Below, piece by piece: positions 50,599 through 59,071 of a stretch of 64,000 nt of DNA. This DNA comes from JARBUG01 sp035628915 (GTDB lineage: Bacteria > Bacillota > Sulfobacillia > Symbiobacteriales > Symbiobacteriaceae), in NCBI GenBank assembly GCA_035628915.1, contig DASPIW010000036.1:1-64000 (forward strand), in the 5' to 3' direction. The notes below the pieces were generated by a model, which worked only from the letters and a program-made list of their open reading frames with translations, was not told the DNA's origin and made no database searches. Both the position numbers and the translations under genes were made by a program. How positions within the stretch are numbered: position 1 is the first letter of the stretch; each line of letters starts with the position of its first letter.

Positions 50599-51435
50599 CT
50601 ACAAAAGTTCGCGCATGGCCTTGTGCAGTGCTGCAGATACCGGGCCCGGGCAACCGTTTCCAACCATACGGCCGTTAAGGTCGACGATGGGCATGATCTC
50701 CTGAGTCGTGGACGTTACCCACAGTTCCGTGCACCGTCCCAGAGCCTCGACGGGGATACCCTCCTCGCGGACAGCGTAGCCAAGCTTGCGGGCTACATCA
50801 ATGGCAACGTTGCGGGTGATGCCGCCCAAAATGTAATTGCACAGCGGATAGGTGCGAATCTCCCCGTCAAGCACAGCAAAGAAATTGGAACTGCTGCCCT
50901 CGATGGCGAATCCGTCGCGTACGAAAATGGCCTCTTGGGCGCCAGATTCCGCGGCTGTCTGCTTGGCCATTACGTTAGGCAGAAGGGCCACGCTCTTGAT
51001 GTCGCAGCGGGCCCACCGCTGGTCAGGCACCGTGACCGCCTTGATGCCCACTTCCCAGAGCTTGACGTTCGCCGTGAAGCTCCGGGCGATGATCAAGAAT
51101 GTGGGTGTGATTGGACCCGCCGGGAACGCGTGGGTGCGAGGCGTGTAAGCGCCACGGCTGACCTGAATATAGATTGTCGCATCGGACAGGTTATTGATGC
51201 GAAGCAATTCCAGGGATGCGCGCTCGATTTCCGCCAAATCGGGTTCGGGCATCCGGAGTTCCCGGGCGCTCCGCGCCAGACGCTGCAGGTGACCGTCAAG
51301 GGCGAACGGGCGCCCCGCGTAGACGCGCGCCACCTCGTAGATGCCGTCGGCGAGCAGAAATGCCCGGTCTTCTACAGGCACAGCGGCCTGCTCGTAAGAG
51401 ATAAACTTGCCGTTCAGGTAGACCGTCAGGGACAT
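50599..51435 (-). CDS. dat: Class IV aminotransferase, D-amino acid transaminase type
   Basis: 278 residues. PLP lysine in RCDIKSVALLPNVMAKQ, VEDRAFLLADGIYEVARVY near the start, GFAIEGSSSNFFAVLDGE and GGITRNVAIDVARKLG. The DIKSLxLLPNVLAKQ-type motif is typical of D-alanine transaminase rather than branched-chain enzymes, so D-Ala/D-Glu supply for the wall is likely. ATG 51433-51435 follows TAGGAGGC. The promoter is at 51480-51508. Confidence 0.88.
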   Translation of the reverse strand: MSLTVYLNGKFISYEQAAVPVEDRAFLLADGIYEVARVYAGRPFALDGHLQRLARSARELRMPEPDLAEIERASLELLRINNLSDATIYIQVSRGAYTPRTHAFPAGPITPTFLIIARSFTANVKLWEVGIKAVTVPDQRWARCDIKSVALLPNVMAKQTAAESGAQEAIFVRDGFAIEGSSSNFFAVLDGEIRTYPLCNYILGGITRNVAIDVARKLGYAVREEGIPVEALGRCTELWVTSTTQEIMPIVDLNGRMVGNGCPGPVSAALHKAMRELL

Positions 51436-51479
51436 TGCTGCCGCCTCCTAAAAACTCACGTTATCATGCTTCACGGTTC

Positions 51480-51508
51480 ACATTAGCACATTGGGCAAAA
51501 TGCTTCAA
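51480..51508 (-). promoter_or_regulatory. Promoter of the D-amino acid transaminase gene
   Basis: TTGAAG (51503-51508), 17-nt spacer, TAATGT (51480-51485) on the minus strand. Confidence 0.55.
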
Positions 51509-51609
51509 TTGGCTGAATGTCTGCCCTCTTCTCGGCGCTGACGCGCCATTTACTCGTGCCGTGCGGCCTCGACGCTGCGCGGCGCCGCACTAGACTAGGA
51601 GGGATTCGG

Positions 51610-53166
51610 GTGCGTCGGATGCTGGTGTCGCTTCTCCCGGCCATGCTGCTTCTCGGCTGTAGTTCTGCACTGCCATCGGTCACGCAATACCCGGCGCCCG
51701 TCGCCTCGGCTGCTCAGCCTGCTGTGCAATTGCGTGGAGATGCAGCATATGCGCGCCGGGCGCTGGAAGCGATTCGCACAGCTCTGCGCAGTCTGACGGA
51801 CGAGGAACTGGAGCGGGTCCCCGAGCAGGGGCTTCACCTTTCGGAGCACGGCGTGTCGGCTGGGTGCGTCCAGGCCGGCGGTTCGGAGGCGACGCTGGTC
51901 TGCCACTTTGGTCCGTCCGCATCTCAGCCGGTGGCGCAGGGCATCTTCTGGCAAGAAAACGGTATTTGGGCGGCACAACTGTACCCGCAAGCGCCGGAGA
52001 AGCTGGCGGTCGAACGAGCGGTCTGGCTGGAAGAGCAGGGCTGCCGTCTGGGATGCAACAGCGGCATCAGTGCAGCCCGGCAAAGCCAGGGCGCCGACGG
52101 TCAGGAACTGCTGGTGGTGGTCGACCTGGGCTTCGCCGGTGGGCAGAAGGCCGAGGAAGCGCAGGTACTGCGCCTGCGCGACGGGCGCTGGGAAGTGCTG
52201 TGGGTGCCGCGGGCGGGCGACTGGAACTACGGCCATGCCCGGGTTGCACTGGGTACGCGGGGCACGAATCACTTCCAGGTCCACGCCTCTTCTTGGTTGC
52301 GGGAGGATTTTCTGTCGGGCTATTTCAGCGAGCCGGAGGCCGGTGACCACAGGCGGTTCACCGAACGCTGGATGCGCAAGGGCTCCGAATATGTCCTGGC
52401 CGGGCGATCCGAGGAAGCCACGCCATATAGCAGCCTGGTGAAGCTTGTCCACTACCTGAGTGTCGGCGGCGACGAAAAAGCGGCAGCCCTGATCGCTGAG
52501 GAGCTGCCGCTGGATGAAGTCCGCCAAGCGCTGATGCAGAAGCCGAAGCGCCAGGGCTGGACTGTGACCCACTGGGGCGACAGCGGCTTCCTGGTGGACA
52601 CCAAAGGCAGCGGCAAACCAACGCTCGGCGTAAGATTCACGCAGAAAGGCGAGGACTGGGTGCTGGCCGAGGTCTGGAATACTCAACCGGAGGGCACGGG
52701 ACGAGGGTCGAGTGCCATCCAGCGGCAGCATCGCCCTCGCCCCCCCTACCGGCGCCTGCGCACCAGGACCTTGGAGACCTCGTGGCGGAAGGCCAGGCCA
52801 ATCACCAGGCCCACGGCCAGGGGGAATATGCTGGTGCCGGCGAGGACCCAGAACCGGAAGCGCTCGTACTGGGGCGGAAAGACAATCCATCCCAGCCACG
52901 CGGCCACCAGCAGCACGATACCATGGACCAGCGAGAAGAGCAGCGACCAGCCGAGCAGCCGCACAATCACCTGCGCAGTCCCTTCATACGGCAGGCCTAC
53001 CGCCTCAAGAGCGACACCGATGATGCGCCCCGCCATGCGCCAGAGGGGACCGCGGTTCTGCCAGATTAGCCGCCAGTCCAGACCGTCCTGGGTAATGGGC
53101 GGCTCCTGCGGCTCATGGGGGGGCGCGTACCCGGGAATCGCTTCCTTGAGCCAGAGGTGGGCATAG
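51610..53166 (+). CDS. Secreted lipoprotein of unknown function; 3' end uncertain
   Basis: The start GTG 51610 (AGGAGGG upstream) gives a lipoprotein signal VRRMLVSLLPAMLLLGC with lipobox LLGC. The next ~350 residues are not a family I know; they contain GQELLVVVDLGFAGGQ and a C-terminal VRFTQKGEDWVLAEVW. From about 52700 on, the frame remains open only because it is antisense to the patatin gene; the last ~140 residues are Arg/Pro/Ser-rich and unlike the rest. The true protein probably ends near 52700-52750, with the stop lost by a frameshift or sequencing error, or the overlap is real. Confidence 0.6.
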   Translation: MRRMLVSLLPAMLLLGCSSALPSVTQYPAPVASAAQPAVQLRGDAAYARRALEAIRTALRSLTDEELERVPEQGLHLSEHGVSAGCVQAGGSEATLVCHFGPSASQPVAQGIFWQENGIWAAQLYPQAPEKLAVERAVWLEEQGCRLGCNSGISAARQSQGADGQELLVVVDLGFAGGQKAEEAQVLRLRDGRWEVLWVPRAGDWNYGHARVALGTRGTNHFQVHASSWLREDFLSGYFSEPEAGDHRRFTERWMRKGSEYVLAGRSEEATPYSSLVKLVHYLSVGGDEKAAALIAEELPLDEVRQALMQKPKRQGWTVTHWGDSGFLVDTKGSGKPTLGVRFTQKGEDWVLAEVWNTQPEGTGRGSSAIQRQHRPRPPYRRLRTRTLETSWRKARPITRPTARGNMLVPARTQNRKRSYWGGKTIHPSHAATSSTIPWTSEKSSDQPSSRTITCAVPSYGRPTASRATPMMRPAMRQRGPRFCQISRQSRPSWVMGGSCGSWGGAYPGIASLSQRWA

Positions 53167-54803
53167 TAACGGCCCACCTCGTAGTCATGCTCGAGGAACT
53201 CCCGGGAAAAGAACCCCCCAAAATGGATCAGTTCCTCGCCTTTGAGCACCTTCTTGGGATTGTCGGGTGTGATTTCGTGCAGGGCTACCCAGGGCTGGGA
53301 GAGGCCCAGGCTTTCGGCCAGCGAGCCATGGACTTCTTCAAGCACGGTCTGAAAGCGCCCGGGCGAAGTCGGGTCCACACCTTCCAGGGCGATGTAAGCC
53401 TCCCGGAGTTCGACCAGCGCCGCCCACAGCGAGTTGTGCACGTCCCGGATCCGGCCCGGAGGGAGCGCCGCGAGCCATTGACGGTCGTGCTCAAACCGGG
53501 TGTCGTCGATCAGCCAGCGATAGAACTCGTGGATGGCTTGCTTATACAGCCCGGGCTCCAGCAAGCCCGGGGCGTCACCCAGACTCCCGGGAGCGGGCCC
53601 CCGGTACCGGGCTCTGTGCAGACCCTTATCCATGCTCCGGAAGTGCTGAAATGCCTGCTGGGCCGACATGGTCTGCCGCTCTTCCCGCATGCGGCGCCCC
53701 AGACCCGCCAGGAAAGTGAAGAGCAGTTCCTGCCGCCGGTTGACCGTGAGCGCCCGCCTCTGGCTCGTGTGAGGCGACGCCGACAGCGTCCACAGGCGGA
53801 CCGCTCGCGTAAAAGTAGCCCACCATGACTGCTGGGTGCCGGCCTTGAGGGAGTCCAGCGATGTGGCCGGCGGGTCCGGCTCGATGAACAGCAGGCAGCG
53901 GCGCGGGTCGTACACCAGCGTTTCGATGCCGGGCTCGCCCCGCCCCCCGGTAACAAGCGGAAGCATGGAGACGGCGCGCTCGACGGGCTGCTCGTCCAGG
54001 ATGCCCCCGTCAGCGTAGCGCATCTTCGGCTGGACGGTCGGGTCCTGTGCATGCAGCTTCTCCAGAAGCGCGTCGTTCTCCCACGCTTCTTCCAGCAGGC
54101 CCGGAATGCGGATGCGGTTGATCCATGGCACGGGGCCAGGGTCAAAGGCACCCGGAAAGGCGGAACTGGCCCGGCAGACTTCGGCTACCCGCGCCCAGAT
54201 GGCCGGCGGATACGGGCTCTGGTCAAGCCGCTTCGGGTCGGGCGGGCTGAACTGGAAGATGACGGCCTCGGCGAACCGGTTTTCGTCATCTGGCGCGCCG
54301 GTTCCGGGGAGACCATCGATATTGGTAAGCGTGACCGCAAGCACCACCCGCGGCGCGGGAAACAGGGGCTGAAAGCTGCGCTCGACGGAGTCGCGTACAA
54401 GGTACTCGTCGAGGATGTGGCGGACCGACTCCGAGGAGAGAATCCCCTTATCAATGGGCTTGCCACGGGTCTTCGCCTGCTCCGACGTTTCGTAACGCGA
54501 CGTCAGCTCCTGCAGGGTGAACTCTTTCCACTTCGGCAGGACATGCTCAAAGGGTACCCCGGCGGCAACGGTCTTGGCCACCATGGCGCCCACCAGGCTG
54601 CCGGCCGAAGAGCCGGCGATGATATCGACCGTGAGGGCGGCGCCCCGGCTAATGGCAGACAAGACCTCGAACACTACGCCGGCCTCAAACGTACCGAGGG
54701 CGACGGCGCCCGAGAGCACGATGGCGATTTTGATCGGCTCGGGAGCGGGTGGGGCAGCTTCGGCCGGACGGTATATGCGGGCAATGCGAAACCGACGGGC
54801 CAT
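52746..54803 (-). CDS. Patatin-like phospholipase with C-terminal membrane helices
   Basis: 685 residues. The patatin domain (about 35-300) has KIAIVLSGAVALGTFEAGVV (oxyanion region), nucleophile GSSAG, and the catalytic aspartate in RYADGGILDEQPV. A long middle region follows, then two membrane helices near the C-terminus (LLFSLVHGIVLLVAAWLG and FWVLAGTSIFPLAVGLVIGL). The oxyanion glycine motif reads SGAVALG instead of the usual GGGxRG. A lipid acyl hydrolase at the membrane is likely. ATG 54801-54803 follows GGAGGGTGG; promoter at 54847-54876. Confidence 0.87.
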   Translation of the reverse strand: MARRFRIARIYRPAEAAPPAPEPIKIAIVLSGAVALGTFEAGVVFEVLSAISRGAALTVDIIAGSSAGSLVGAMVAKTVAAGVPFEHVLPKWKEFTLQELTSRYETSEQAKTRGKPIDKGILSSESVRHILDEYLVRDSVERSFQPLFPAPRVVLAVTLTNIDGLPGTGAPDDENRFAEAVIFQFSPPDPKRLDQSPYPPAIWARVAEVCRASSAFPGAFDPGPVPWINRIRIPGLLEEAWENDALLEKLHAQDPTVQPKMRYADGGILDEQPVERAVSMLPLVTGGRGEPGIETLVYDPRRCLLFIEPDPPATSLDSLKAGTQQSWWATFTRAVRLWTLSASPHTSQRRALTVNRRQELLFTFLAGLGRRMREERQTMSAQQAFQHFRSMDKGLHRARYRGPAPGSLGDAPGLLEPGLYKQAIHEFYRWLIDDTRFEHDRQWLAALPPGRIRDVHNSLWAALVELREAYIALEGVDPTSPGRFQTVLEEVHGSLAESLGLSQPWVALHEITPDNPKKVLKGEELIHFGGFFSREFLEHDYEVGRYYAHLWLKEAIPGYAPPHEPQEPPITQDGLDWRLIWQNRGPLWRMAGRIIGVALEAVGLPYEGTAQVIVRLLGWSLLFSLVHGIVLLVAAWLGWIVFPPQYERFRFWVLAGTSIFPLAVGLVIGLAFRHEVSKVLVRRRR

Positions 54804-54846
54804 ATACCACCCTCCTTCCCGGCAGGTCACAGCACGTCTTGCCATA

Positions 54847-54876
54847 ATTATACAGGTGTACAGACCCCGTCATCAA
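54847..54876 (-). promoter_or_regulatory. Promoter of the patatin gene
   Basis: TTGATG (54871-54876), 18-nt spacer, perfect TATAAT (54847-54852) on the minus strand. Confidence 0.65.
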
Positions 54877-54882
54877 CCAAAA

Positions 54883-54910
54883 AAAGCCTGCCCTGTAAAA
54901 GGCAGGCTTT
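54883..54910 (-). terminator. Terminator of the 54923-55672 membrane gene
   Basis: AAAGCCTGCC/GGCAGGCTTT stem with 8-nt loop, then a run of seven T on the minus strand. Confidence 0.9.
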
Positions 54911-54922
54911 CGCTGGTTCGAT

Positions 54923-55672
54923 CTAGCTGGCAGCGTAGTAGGAGTTAACGAGTTCCTGAGCTTCCTGCTCCCGTCCACGGGGAACGGGGATGCGAACTTC
55001 AATATAGGAAGTGTTGTCGCCGCCGCCGACTTCGTAGTCGACCTGCACGACACAGGGGTTGCCTTCCTCGAAGATCACCTTCTTCAGGTTTGCCCATTTG
55101 CCTTTCCAGGTGTAGAACCGAGTTCCGAAGTAGATGGAGGTTCCGCCGATAAAGACTTCGCCTACACCGGCGCGGTTGGTCGCGTAGGCTGACTTGGTGC
55201 TCAGATACATGGTCCCGCCCAGCAGTGCGGTCAAACCGACAGCAATCGCCAGCGCGATGATGATGGTTACTGCGGAAAGGGCGCCGGCGAAAAGCTCAAT
55301 GGCGACGATCACAACGAATGCGATGATGAACGTCCACATGGCGGTGGAGCGGGTCTGCTTCATGCCTCGGGCGTGTTCATTCTCAGTGTGGCGGCTCCAC
55401 TCATCGGGGTCGAAGGTCCAGTAGGCGCGCAGGTCCTGGCCGGCGATCAGCTCTTCGATCTCCTGAATCTGTTTGCGACCCGTGACGACAAGAATCGGGA
55501 CCGTGATCGCGAAAGTCACGGCCACGACCAGGCCGATGATGCCGATGGCGAGGCCCATGGTGTCATCTTCCATCATGAAACCGACAATGCCGGTCACCAC
55601 GCCGAGGGCCCCCAAAACCCCAAAGATGAGTGCTGTTTTCGCGTTAGGATTGCTAATCTGCCGCAACTCCAT
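54923..55672 (-). CDS. Membrane protein of unknown function
   Basis: 249 residues with four likely membrane helices in two pairs (about 13-32, 38-62; about 110-130, 132-155) and a soluble C-terminal domain of beta character (GEVFIGGTSIYFGTRFY, VVQVDYEVGGGDNTSYIEV). No family recognised. ATG 55670-55672 follows GGGAGGACG. It is downstream of the cytosolic chemoreceptor gene, 81 nt away, and ends in a strong terminator. Confidence 0.75.
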   Translation of the reverse strand: MELRQISNPNAKTALIFGVLGALGVVTGIVGFMMEDDTMGLAIGIIGLVVAVTFAITVPILVVTGRKQIQEIEELIAGQDLRAYWTFDPDEWSRHTENEHARGMKQTRSTAMWTFIIAFVVIVAIELFAGALSAVTIIIALAIAVGLTALLGGTMYLSTKSAYATNRAGVGEVFIGGTSIYFGTRFYTWKGKWANLKKVIFEEGNPCVVQVDYEVGGGDNTSYIEVRIPVPRGREQEAQELVNSYYAAS

Positions 55673-55753
55673 CGTCCTCCCAAGTGCTGCTTTTTCTGTA
55701 TGTATGATTATGTATCAGCAGTAGTTATTCCTGCCTATGGAGTAACTGCATAA

Positions 55754-56941
55754 TTAGTGTTGATTCGACGCCGTCCCCTCACGGACGACCGATTCAAGGA
55801 CGTGCTTCAGTTCCTTGACTTCCGCCGAAAGGGCCCCGGCCGATGCGGCTATATGCTCGACGACCCCGGCCTGGAGGCGGGCCGATTCGGAGATACCATC
55901 CATGCGCACCTGCTTGGTGATGCTGGCCACCTGCTGGATCAGCCGTACCGCTTCGCCCGTGGCAGCAGCCATTTGCTCGGTGGTGGCAGAGTTGGTTTCG
56001 GCAATGCCGGCAATCTGTTCCATGGAGCGCGTCATTTCCTTGGAGCCGGCCAACATTTGGCCGGTGGCGCCCAGGATCTCCTGAACCTGTTCACGCGTTT
56101 TCTCAACGATCTTGACTACCTCGCGCATGGACTGCCCGGCATTTGCCGCAAGGGTTGTGCCGTTGCGGACCTGCTCGGTGCCCGCTTCGATGGCCTTCTG
56201 CACATCCGACAGCCCCTGCTGGCTCTTGCTGATCAGCGAACTGATCTCCTCGGTCGCCTTCTTGGACCGTTCGGCAAGCTTGCGCACTTCATCGGCGACG
56301 ACGGCAAAGCCACGGCCGTACTCACCGGCCCGTGCCGCCTCAATGGCGGCGTTCAGGGCCAGGAGGTTCGTCTGCTCTGCAATCTCCGTGATGACCTGGA
56401 CAATGCCGGCGATCTGATCGGACTGGCGGCTGAAGTCGTGGACTTTTGCACCGGCGGCAAAGACGGTCTCACGGATCTTGTCCATGCCGCTGACCACCTG
56501 CTGCACGGACTGGCCGCTTTCGCTGGCCAACAGGGCGGCGGCGCTGGCAGCGTCGGCAACCTGCTGGGTTGCCGTGGTGACCCGGTCGATTCGGGCGGCC
56601 ATTTCGGAGACCGTGCGGCCGGTCTGGGTGACGGCGGTGGCCTGGTCCTGGGCGCCCTGGGAGATGTGGTGCGATGACTGGGCCAGCTCCCGGATCACCT
56701 GCAGACACTCTTCGATCAGCCGCGTCTGTTCGGTCGTGCCTTCAGCGGCCCGCGCAACGCTGCCCGCCAGCTCGTAGTTGACCCGCCCGGCATCCAGCGA
56801 CGCCTGGGCGACGCCGTCGGAAGCGGCTGTCAGTTCGGCAACCCGGTGGATCAGTTCGGCGACCAGGGTCTCATCCAGCCGGGAGTAAGGGGTCTTTACG
56901 TTCTGCAGATCATCTTTACGTCCCCAGAAACGACCGAGCAT
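55754..56941 (-). CDS. Soluble methyl-accepting chemotaxis protein
   Basis: 395 residues with no membrane segment, so a cytosolic receptor. The signalling tip EQTNLLALNAAIEAARAG ... GRGFAVVADEVRKLAER is intact, flanked by long heptad-rich helices on both sides. There is no recognisable input domain; it may sense through the short N-terminal region or associate with membrane receptor arrays. ATG 56939-56941 follows GGAGGAG; 20 codons upstream lack support. Driven by a near-consensus promoter with a TGAACGTTCA palindrome in the spacer. Confidence 0.93.
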   Translation of the reverse strand: MLGRFWGRKDDLQNVKTPYSRLDETLVAELIHRVAELTAASDGVAQASLDAGRVNYELAGSVARAAEGTTEQTRLIEECLQVIRELAQSSHHISQGAQDQATAVTQTGRTVSEMAARIDRVTTATQQVADAASAAALLASESGQSVQQVVSGMDKIRETVFAAGAKVHDFSRQSDQIAGIVQVITEIAEQTNLLALNAAIEAARAGEYGRGFAVVADEVRKLAERSKKATEEISSLISKSQQGLSDVQKAIEAGTEQVRNGTTLAANAGQSMREVVKIVEKTREQVQEILGATGQMLAGSKEMTRSMEQIAGIAETNSATTEQMAAATGEAVRLIQQVASITKQVRMDGISESARLQAGVVEHIAASAGALSAEVKELKHVLESVVREGTASNQH

Positions 56942-56990
56942 CTTATTATCTCCTCCACTTACAATTATCCCCATATCAGAAGGTAGTTTA

Positions 56991-57020
56991 ACTATACACA
57001 CTGAACGTTCAACTTGTCAA
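56991..57020 (-). promoter_or_regulatory. Promoter of the soluble chemoreceptor gene
   Basis: TTGACA (57015-57020), 18-nt spacer, TATAGT (56991-56996) on the minus strand. The palindrome TGAACGTTCA (57002-57011) fills the spacer, a typical repressor position. Confidence 0.75.
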
Positions 57021-57029
57021 GAGATGGAA

Positions 57030-57062
57030 AAGGGCTCCACCCCTGCCGGCGGTGGAGCCCTT
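57030..57062 (-). terminator. Terminator of metY
   Basis: Perfect 12-bp stem AAGGGCTCCACC/GGTGGAGCCCTT with 9-nt loop, then TTCC; 6 nt after the stop. Confidence 0.8.
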
Positions 57063-57068
57063 CGGTTG

Positions 57069-58355
57069 CTAGATCTGCGTCGCCTTGGCGATCGCCTGCT
57101 CAAGGTCGGCGATGATGTCATCGATGTGCTCGGTGCCGATGGAGAGCCGGATCATCTCTGGCGTGACGCCGGCGGCAGCCTGTTCTTCCAGTGACAGCTG
57201 CTGGTGGGTCGTGGTGTTGGGATGGATGGCGAGCGACTTGGAGTCGCCCACGTTCGCCAGGTGCGAGAAGAGCTTCAGGTTCTCGATGAAGGCCTTGCCG
57301 GCGGCCGTGCCGCCCTTGATGCCAAAGGAGAGGATGGCGCCCTGGCCCTTGGGGAGGTACTTCTTCGTAAGGGCGTAGTAGGGGCTGTCCTCCAGGCCGG
57401 GGTGGCTGACCCAAAGCACGTCCTTGTGCTGCTTGAGGTAGCCGGCGACCGCCAGGGAGTTTGCCGAGTGCCGCTCCATGCGCAGGTGGAGCGTCTCCAG
57501 GCCCTGCAGGAACAGGAAGGAGTTGAAGGGTGAGACAGCGCCGCCCATGTCGCGCAGGAGGCTGACGCGGGCCCTCAGGATGTAAGCGAGGTTGCCGAGA
57601 TCCGCATAGCGCAGACCGTGGTAGGCAGCATCGGGCTCCGTGTAGAGGGGGTGCTTGCCAGTGGACCAGTCGAACTTGCCGCCGTCGACAATAATGCCGC
57701 CGATCGCCGTGCCATGGCCGCCGATGAACTTGGTGGCCGAGTGAAGGACGATGTCGGCGCCGTGTTCGATGGGCCGGCAGAGGTAGGGCGTGGCGAAAGT
57801 GTTGTCGATAATCAGCGGCAGGCCGTTCTCGTGGGCGACCTTGGCCACCGCCTCGATATCGAGCACATCGATTTTCGGGTTGCCGATAGTCTCGCCATAG
57901 AGTGCCTTGGTCTTGGGGGTGATCGCCTTGCGGAAGTTCTCCGGGTCGGCGGGGTCGACAAAAATGACCTTGATGCCGAGGCGGGGCAGGTTATGGGCGA
58001 AGAGGGCGTACGAACCGCCGTACAGGTTGCTGGAGGCAACGATTTCGTCGCCGGCCTGGGCGAGGTTGAGGATGGCATAGAGCTCGGCGTTCTGCCCGGA
58101 GGCGACGGCGAGACCGGCCACGCCGCCTTCGAGGGCGGCAACCCGCTTCTCAAACACGTCCGTAGTCGGGTTCATGATGCGCGTATAGATATTGCCGAAC
58201 TCCTGCAGCGCAAAGAGCCGGGCGGCATGGTCCGCGTCTTTGAAAACGAACGACGTGGTCATGTAGAGGGGCACCGCACGGGAACCGGTGGTGGGGTCAA
58301 CCTCCTGACCGGCGTGCAGAGCCAGGGTCTCCAGGCGGTACTGCTGATCGGACAT
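57069..58355 (-). CDS. metY: O-acetylhomoserine sulfhydrylase
   Basis: 428 residues, a Cys/Met-metabolism PLP enzyme. It makes homocysteine from O-acetylhomoserine and sulphide. Marks: RLETLALHAGQEVDPTTGSR, YTRIMNPTTDVFEKRVAALE, PLIIDNTFATPYLCRP and the PLP lysine in HSATKFIGGHGTAIGG. The long form with NTTTHQQLSLEEQAAAGVTP is MetY rather than MetB/MetC. ATG 58353-58355 is preferred, 9 nt after AAGGAGG. MetX, which makes its substrate, is 1.5 kb upstream (59821-60945). Confidence 0.95.
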   Translation of the reverse strand: MSDQQYRLETLALHAGQEVDPTTGSRAVPLYMTTSFVFKDADHAARLFALQEFGNIYTRIMNPTTDVFEKRVAALEGGVAGLAVASGQNAELYAILNLAQAGDEIVASSNLYGGSYALFAHNLPRLGIKVIFVDPADPENFRKAITPKTKALYGETIGNPKIDVLDIEAVAKVAHENGLPLIIDNTFATPYLCRPIEHGADIVLHSATKFIGGHGTAIGGIIVDGGKFDWSTGKHPLYTEPDAAYHGLRYADLGNLAYILRARVSLLRDMGGAVSPFNSFLFLQGLETLHLRMERHSANSLAVAGYLKQHKDVLWVSHPGLEDSPYYALTKKYLPKGQGAILSFGIKGGTAAGKAFIENLKLFSHLANVGDSKSLAIHPNTTTHQQLSLEEQAAAGVTPEMIRLSIGTEHIDDIIADLEQAIAKATQI

Positions 58356-58389
58356 GGGCAACATCCTCCTTTGTCTTCCCCCAACTCCT

Positions 58390-58430
58390 GAGACTTCTCA
58401 TCTCACCGGAGATCTGTTCTCCTGGCTGAG
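58390..58430 (-). other. Leader hairpins upstream of metY
   Basis: In the ~95-nt metY leader, CTCA...GGAGA/TCTCC...TGAG (58402-58430) can pair, while GAGA/TCTC (58390-58404) uses part of the same bases, so the two structures exclude each other. No S-box or T-box consensus is recognisable. Confidence 0.35.
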
Positions 58431-58455
58431 TATGTGTCTGGTGGTTATTGGACAC

Positions 58456-58484
58456 ATGGTATCACCGTGACCGATCATCGTCAA
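58456..58484 (-). promoter_or_regulatory. metY promoter
   Basis: TTGACG (58479-58484), 17-nt spacer, TACCAT (58456-58461) on the minus strand. Confidence 0.6.
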
Positions 58485-58486
58485 CG

Positions 58487-58512
58487 AACTGTTACAGCTT
58501 AAGGTAACAGTT
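58487..58512. repeat. 9-bp inverted repeat upstream of the metY promoter
   Basis: AACTGTTAC (58487-58495) and GTAACAGTT (58504-58512) are perfect inverted copies just upstream of the -35 box; a candidate activator or repressor site. Confidence 0.5.
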
Positions 58513-58553
58513 TTGCCGGGTTCTTCCGCGGTAGTTTGCCCCGAACGCGCGCC

Positions 58554-58590
58554 AAAAAGAAAGAGCCACCTCCCTCGGGAAGTGAGCTCT
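58554..58590 (-). terminator. Terminator of yaaR and the peroxiredoxin gene
   Basis: Imperfect stem AGAGCTCACTTCCC/GGGAGGTGGCTCT, then TTCTTTTT on the minus strand, 7 nt after the yaaR stop. Confidence 0.75.
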
Positions 58591-58596
58591 GCGTCG

Positions 58597-59058
58597 TCAC
58601 ATGCGGACGTCAAGCAGCATTCCTTTGATTTCCCCGATCTTTTCCAGAATCCCGAGCCGGTCCTGCTCCTGGGCAAGGACCATTTCTGTGAGTTTCTCAA
58701 GCTCTTCGTTCACTTTGCGGATGGTGATCAGGGTGCGGTGTTCCCAGGCTTGGGAGTCCCACTCCATTTGCGTGCGCACCTGGACCATGTTGTTGGTCAG
58801 GTCGCGCATGAGCCCGGCGACGGCCTGCCGGTAGCGCTTGAGGTCGGCCATGGTGAGCGTCTGCCCGAGGCGGGCGCCCAGTTCATCGATCTGCGCCAGC
58901 GCCTTGTCGATGCGCTCGTTGAGCTGCCCGACATGCGCCTGGGCGAGTTGGGCGCGGAAAGCGCCGGGGGCGGCGCCTTGTGCGGGGCGGTCCGCACGCT
59001 CCCGGGGGCCGATGGGTTTGGATACGTCCGTGCCTACACGAATGGGCTCCATGGGCAT
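58597..59058 (-). CDS. yaaR: YaaR (DUF327) family protein
   Basis: 153 residues, typical of YaaR. Helical: an N-terminal disordered part, then LGQTLTMADLKRYRQAVAGL then MRDLTNNMVQV, and a C-terminal heptad region RTLITIRKVNEELEKLTEMV. The function of YaaR is not established; it is conserved in Firmicutes. ATG 59058 follows GAGGAGG. It is 13 nt downstream of the peroxiredoxin gene and shares its terminator. Confidence 0.85.
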   Translation of the reverse strand: MPMEPIRVGTDVSKPIGPRERADRPAQGAAPGAFRAQLAQAHVGQLNERIDKALAQIDELGARLGQTLTMADLKRYRQAVAGLMRDLTNNMVQVRTQMEWDSQAWEHRTLITIRKVNEELEKLTEMVLAQEQDRLGILEKIGEIKGMLLDVRM

Positions 59059-59071
59059 GGGCGCTGCCTCC

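Noticed and set aside
58355..58460. S-box or T-box riboswitch in the metY leader
   Set aside because: The leader is only about 95 nt and lacks the conserved core sequences of either class.
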